Assembly: GCA_934434925.1 (NCBI GenBank)
Contig: CAKSAC010000015.1
Coordinates: 1-42,270 of the forward strand
Length of the DNA stretch: 42,270 nucleotides
Direction: 5' to 3'
From: an uncultured Eubacteriales bacterium
GTDB taxonomy: Bacteria > Bacillota > Clostridia > Oscillospirales > CAG-272
In this document: piece by piece, positions 41,253-42,270 of the stretch
How the letters are laid out: the number at the start of each line of letters is the position of its first letter
Position numbering within the stretch: the first letter of the stretch is position 1
Position numbers and translations under genes: made by a program
Notes under the pieces: generated by a model
Database searches by the model: none
Told to the model about the DNA's origin: nothing
Seen by the model: only the letters and a program-made list of their open reading frames with translations

Positions 41253-42061
41253 CAGAGATCAAGCCGGCTCAGCATTTTTTTACGGTAACGAATGGGGGAA
41301 AGTCCGGTCTGCTTTTTGAAACTGTAATTGAAGTAGGCTTGCGAGGAGAACCCGCAATCGGCGGCGACACGCGCCAGCGGACGGTCAGTCGTGAGCAGAA
41401 GCTGTTTGGCGGCCGCGATGCGTATTTGCAAGGTGTAGTCGGCCGGGGTCGTGCCGTATTGCGCGGTAAACAGGCGGTGGAAATAGACAGGACTGAGAGC
41501 GGCTTTTTCGGCAAGCAGAGAGAGAGGAAGTTTTTCCGCATAATGATTTTTGATATACTTTTTCACTTCTGACAGGGTCTGCGCATGCACCGAGGGCAAC
41601 GGGGTCGCCGGGGCAGGGCGGTTTTCCGAAAGACGGATCAGCCGATGAAGAATGCGGTTGGCGTAACTATGCAAAAGCAGAGCGTCCGAAACGCTTTCAT
41701 CGCTCAGCGTGGACATCCGGTAAAAGAGCGCGGCCAATTCATCAAAATCCGTGACGATGAACCCGTCCGGCAGGCGAAGAAGCGCGTCGCGGAGTTCGGG
41801 AGAAGAAACGGTGAAGTGAAGATAGCAACATTTGAAATGAAGACGGCTGTGCCGGTATTGTCCCGGTTTCCCACACAGGATAAGCCCCTCTTCAAATTTG
41901 TAAGGGCTTCCGTTGATATAGCCGGTTCCCGGATAGGACGCGGTGAAAAGGTCGATTTCAAAGCAATCCAGCAAGCGGTCTTCCGTGGTGATGACGTTCG
42001 GGAATTTTACCGTGGAATCGAACAAACCATATTGCAAAAGTTGATAATTTGTATGATTCAT
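41252..42061 (-). CDS. AraC family transcriptional regulator
   Basis: A 269-residue regulator. The N-terminal half (about 20-110) is a cupin-like sensor with GYINGSPYKFEEGLILCGKP in the ligand-pocket region. The C-terminal two helix-turn-helix units (about 165-265) show LSLLAEKAALSPVYFHRLF and RVAADCGFSSQAYFNYSFKK ending in GLSPIRYRKK, the family's signature. Such proteins usually answer to sugars, which fits the adjacent glycosidase-like genes. The start at 42061 has GAGGG five bases upstream; alternatives at 42073 and beyond have no site. Its stop touches a tandem repeat array. Confidence 0.93.
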   Translation of the reverse strand: MNHTNYQLLQYGLFDSTVKFPNVITTEDRLLDCFEIDLFTASYPGTGYINGSPYKFEEGLILCGKPGQYRHSRLHFKCCYLHFTVSSPELRDALLRLPDGFIVTDFDELAALFYRMSTLSDESVSDALLLHSYANRILHRLIRLSENRPAPATPLPSVHAQTLSEVKKYIKNHYAEKLPLSLLAEKAALSPVYFHRLFTAQYGTTPADYTLQIRIAAAKQLLLTTDRPLARVAADCGFSSQAYFNYSFKKQTGLSPIRYRKKMLSRLDL

Positions 42062-42183
42062 ACTCGCCCTCATAATAAGAAATCTAAAAAAATCGATAAG
42101 ATTGGGATAGATATTCCGTCCTGGTGATGGTATCATAAAAGCGGAACGCGCCGAAAGATTATTTTATTGATAACCAGAAACGT

Positions 42184-42218
42184 GACAAAATGTGATTTTG
42201 TCGGCAACTGTCGTTGCC
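42184..42218. promoter_or_regulatory. two adjacent perfect inverted repeats upstream of the AraC-type gene
   Basis: GACAAAA (42184-42190) and TTTTGTC (42196-42202) flank TGTGA; directly next to it GGCAAC (42203-42208) and GTTGCC (42213-42218) flank TGTC. They lie about 125 bases before the regulator's start. The 19-base element looks like a dimer-binding operator. No gene is seen from 42062 to the window end. Confidence 0.5.
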
Positions 42219-42270
42219 CTGCGTCTTGTCTGTGCCAAGCCGCCGTTTCGGTTGAAATCGGCGCTCGGAA

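Noticed and set aside
40722..41288. Plus-strand frame of 188 codons after the lipoprotein gene
   Set aside because: It runs through a terminator and two repeat arrays whose periods are not multiples of three; no binding site.

Overview
The window comes from a Gram-positive, Clostridia-type bacterium of the Firmicutes lineage. The evidence is the S10-spc-alpha gene order, strong AGGAGG ribosome binding sites, textbook TTGACA-17-TATAAT promoters, zinc-type S14, L36 and S4, a zinc-lid adenylate kinase and clostridial-style lipoprotein signals. I cannot place it in a genus. No phage, transposase, plasmid or CRISPR genes are visible.

Layout: 1-420 is non-coding and holds two exact copies of a 77-bp segment, each carrying a candidate leftward promoter, then a strong rightward promoter. 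421-3773 has a DUF2310-type zinc protein, a PepV-like M20 dipeptidase and a PflX-like radical SAM protein. On the opposite strand, 3934-7334 is a membrane protein gene coupled by a 4-base overlap to polA. A divergent non-coding region of about 500 bp carries the ribosomal promoter and a long leader RNA.

7844-23438 is one uninterrupted block of 31 genes from rpsJ to rplQ, including secY, adk, map, infA and rpoA. It makes ribosomal proteins, the Sec channel, initiation factor 1, nucleotide and N-terminal processing enzymes and the RNA polymerase alpha subunit. Longer gaps before rplC, rpsH and rpoA hold foldable RNA. A strong terminator follows rplQ.

23553-33129 is a patchwork of small units: a DUF4867 protein, tRNA-Gly(CCC), a lipoprotein of unknown function, an SGNH/DUF4886 hydrolase, a minus-strand ACT-domain/UPF0210 pair, a three-gene minus-strand operon (DUF5058 membrane protein, second membrane protein, membrane-anchored M20 peptidase), a histidine phosphatase and a GH43-like protein. 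33375-42061 looks like a carbohydrate locus: a large cytoplasmic glycosidase-like protein diverges from a 1448-residue surface lipoprotein with a beta-helix, followed by an AraC-type regulator on the minus strand. Tandem and mosaic repeats fill several intergenic gaps here, including a 3 x 41 bp array touching the stop codon of the regulator.

The best candidates for undescribed biology are the DUF5058/membrane/M20 operon, the divergent glycosidase-like/beta-helix pair, and the RNA structures within the ribosomal cluster.
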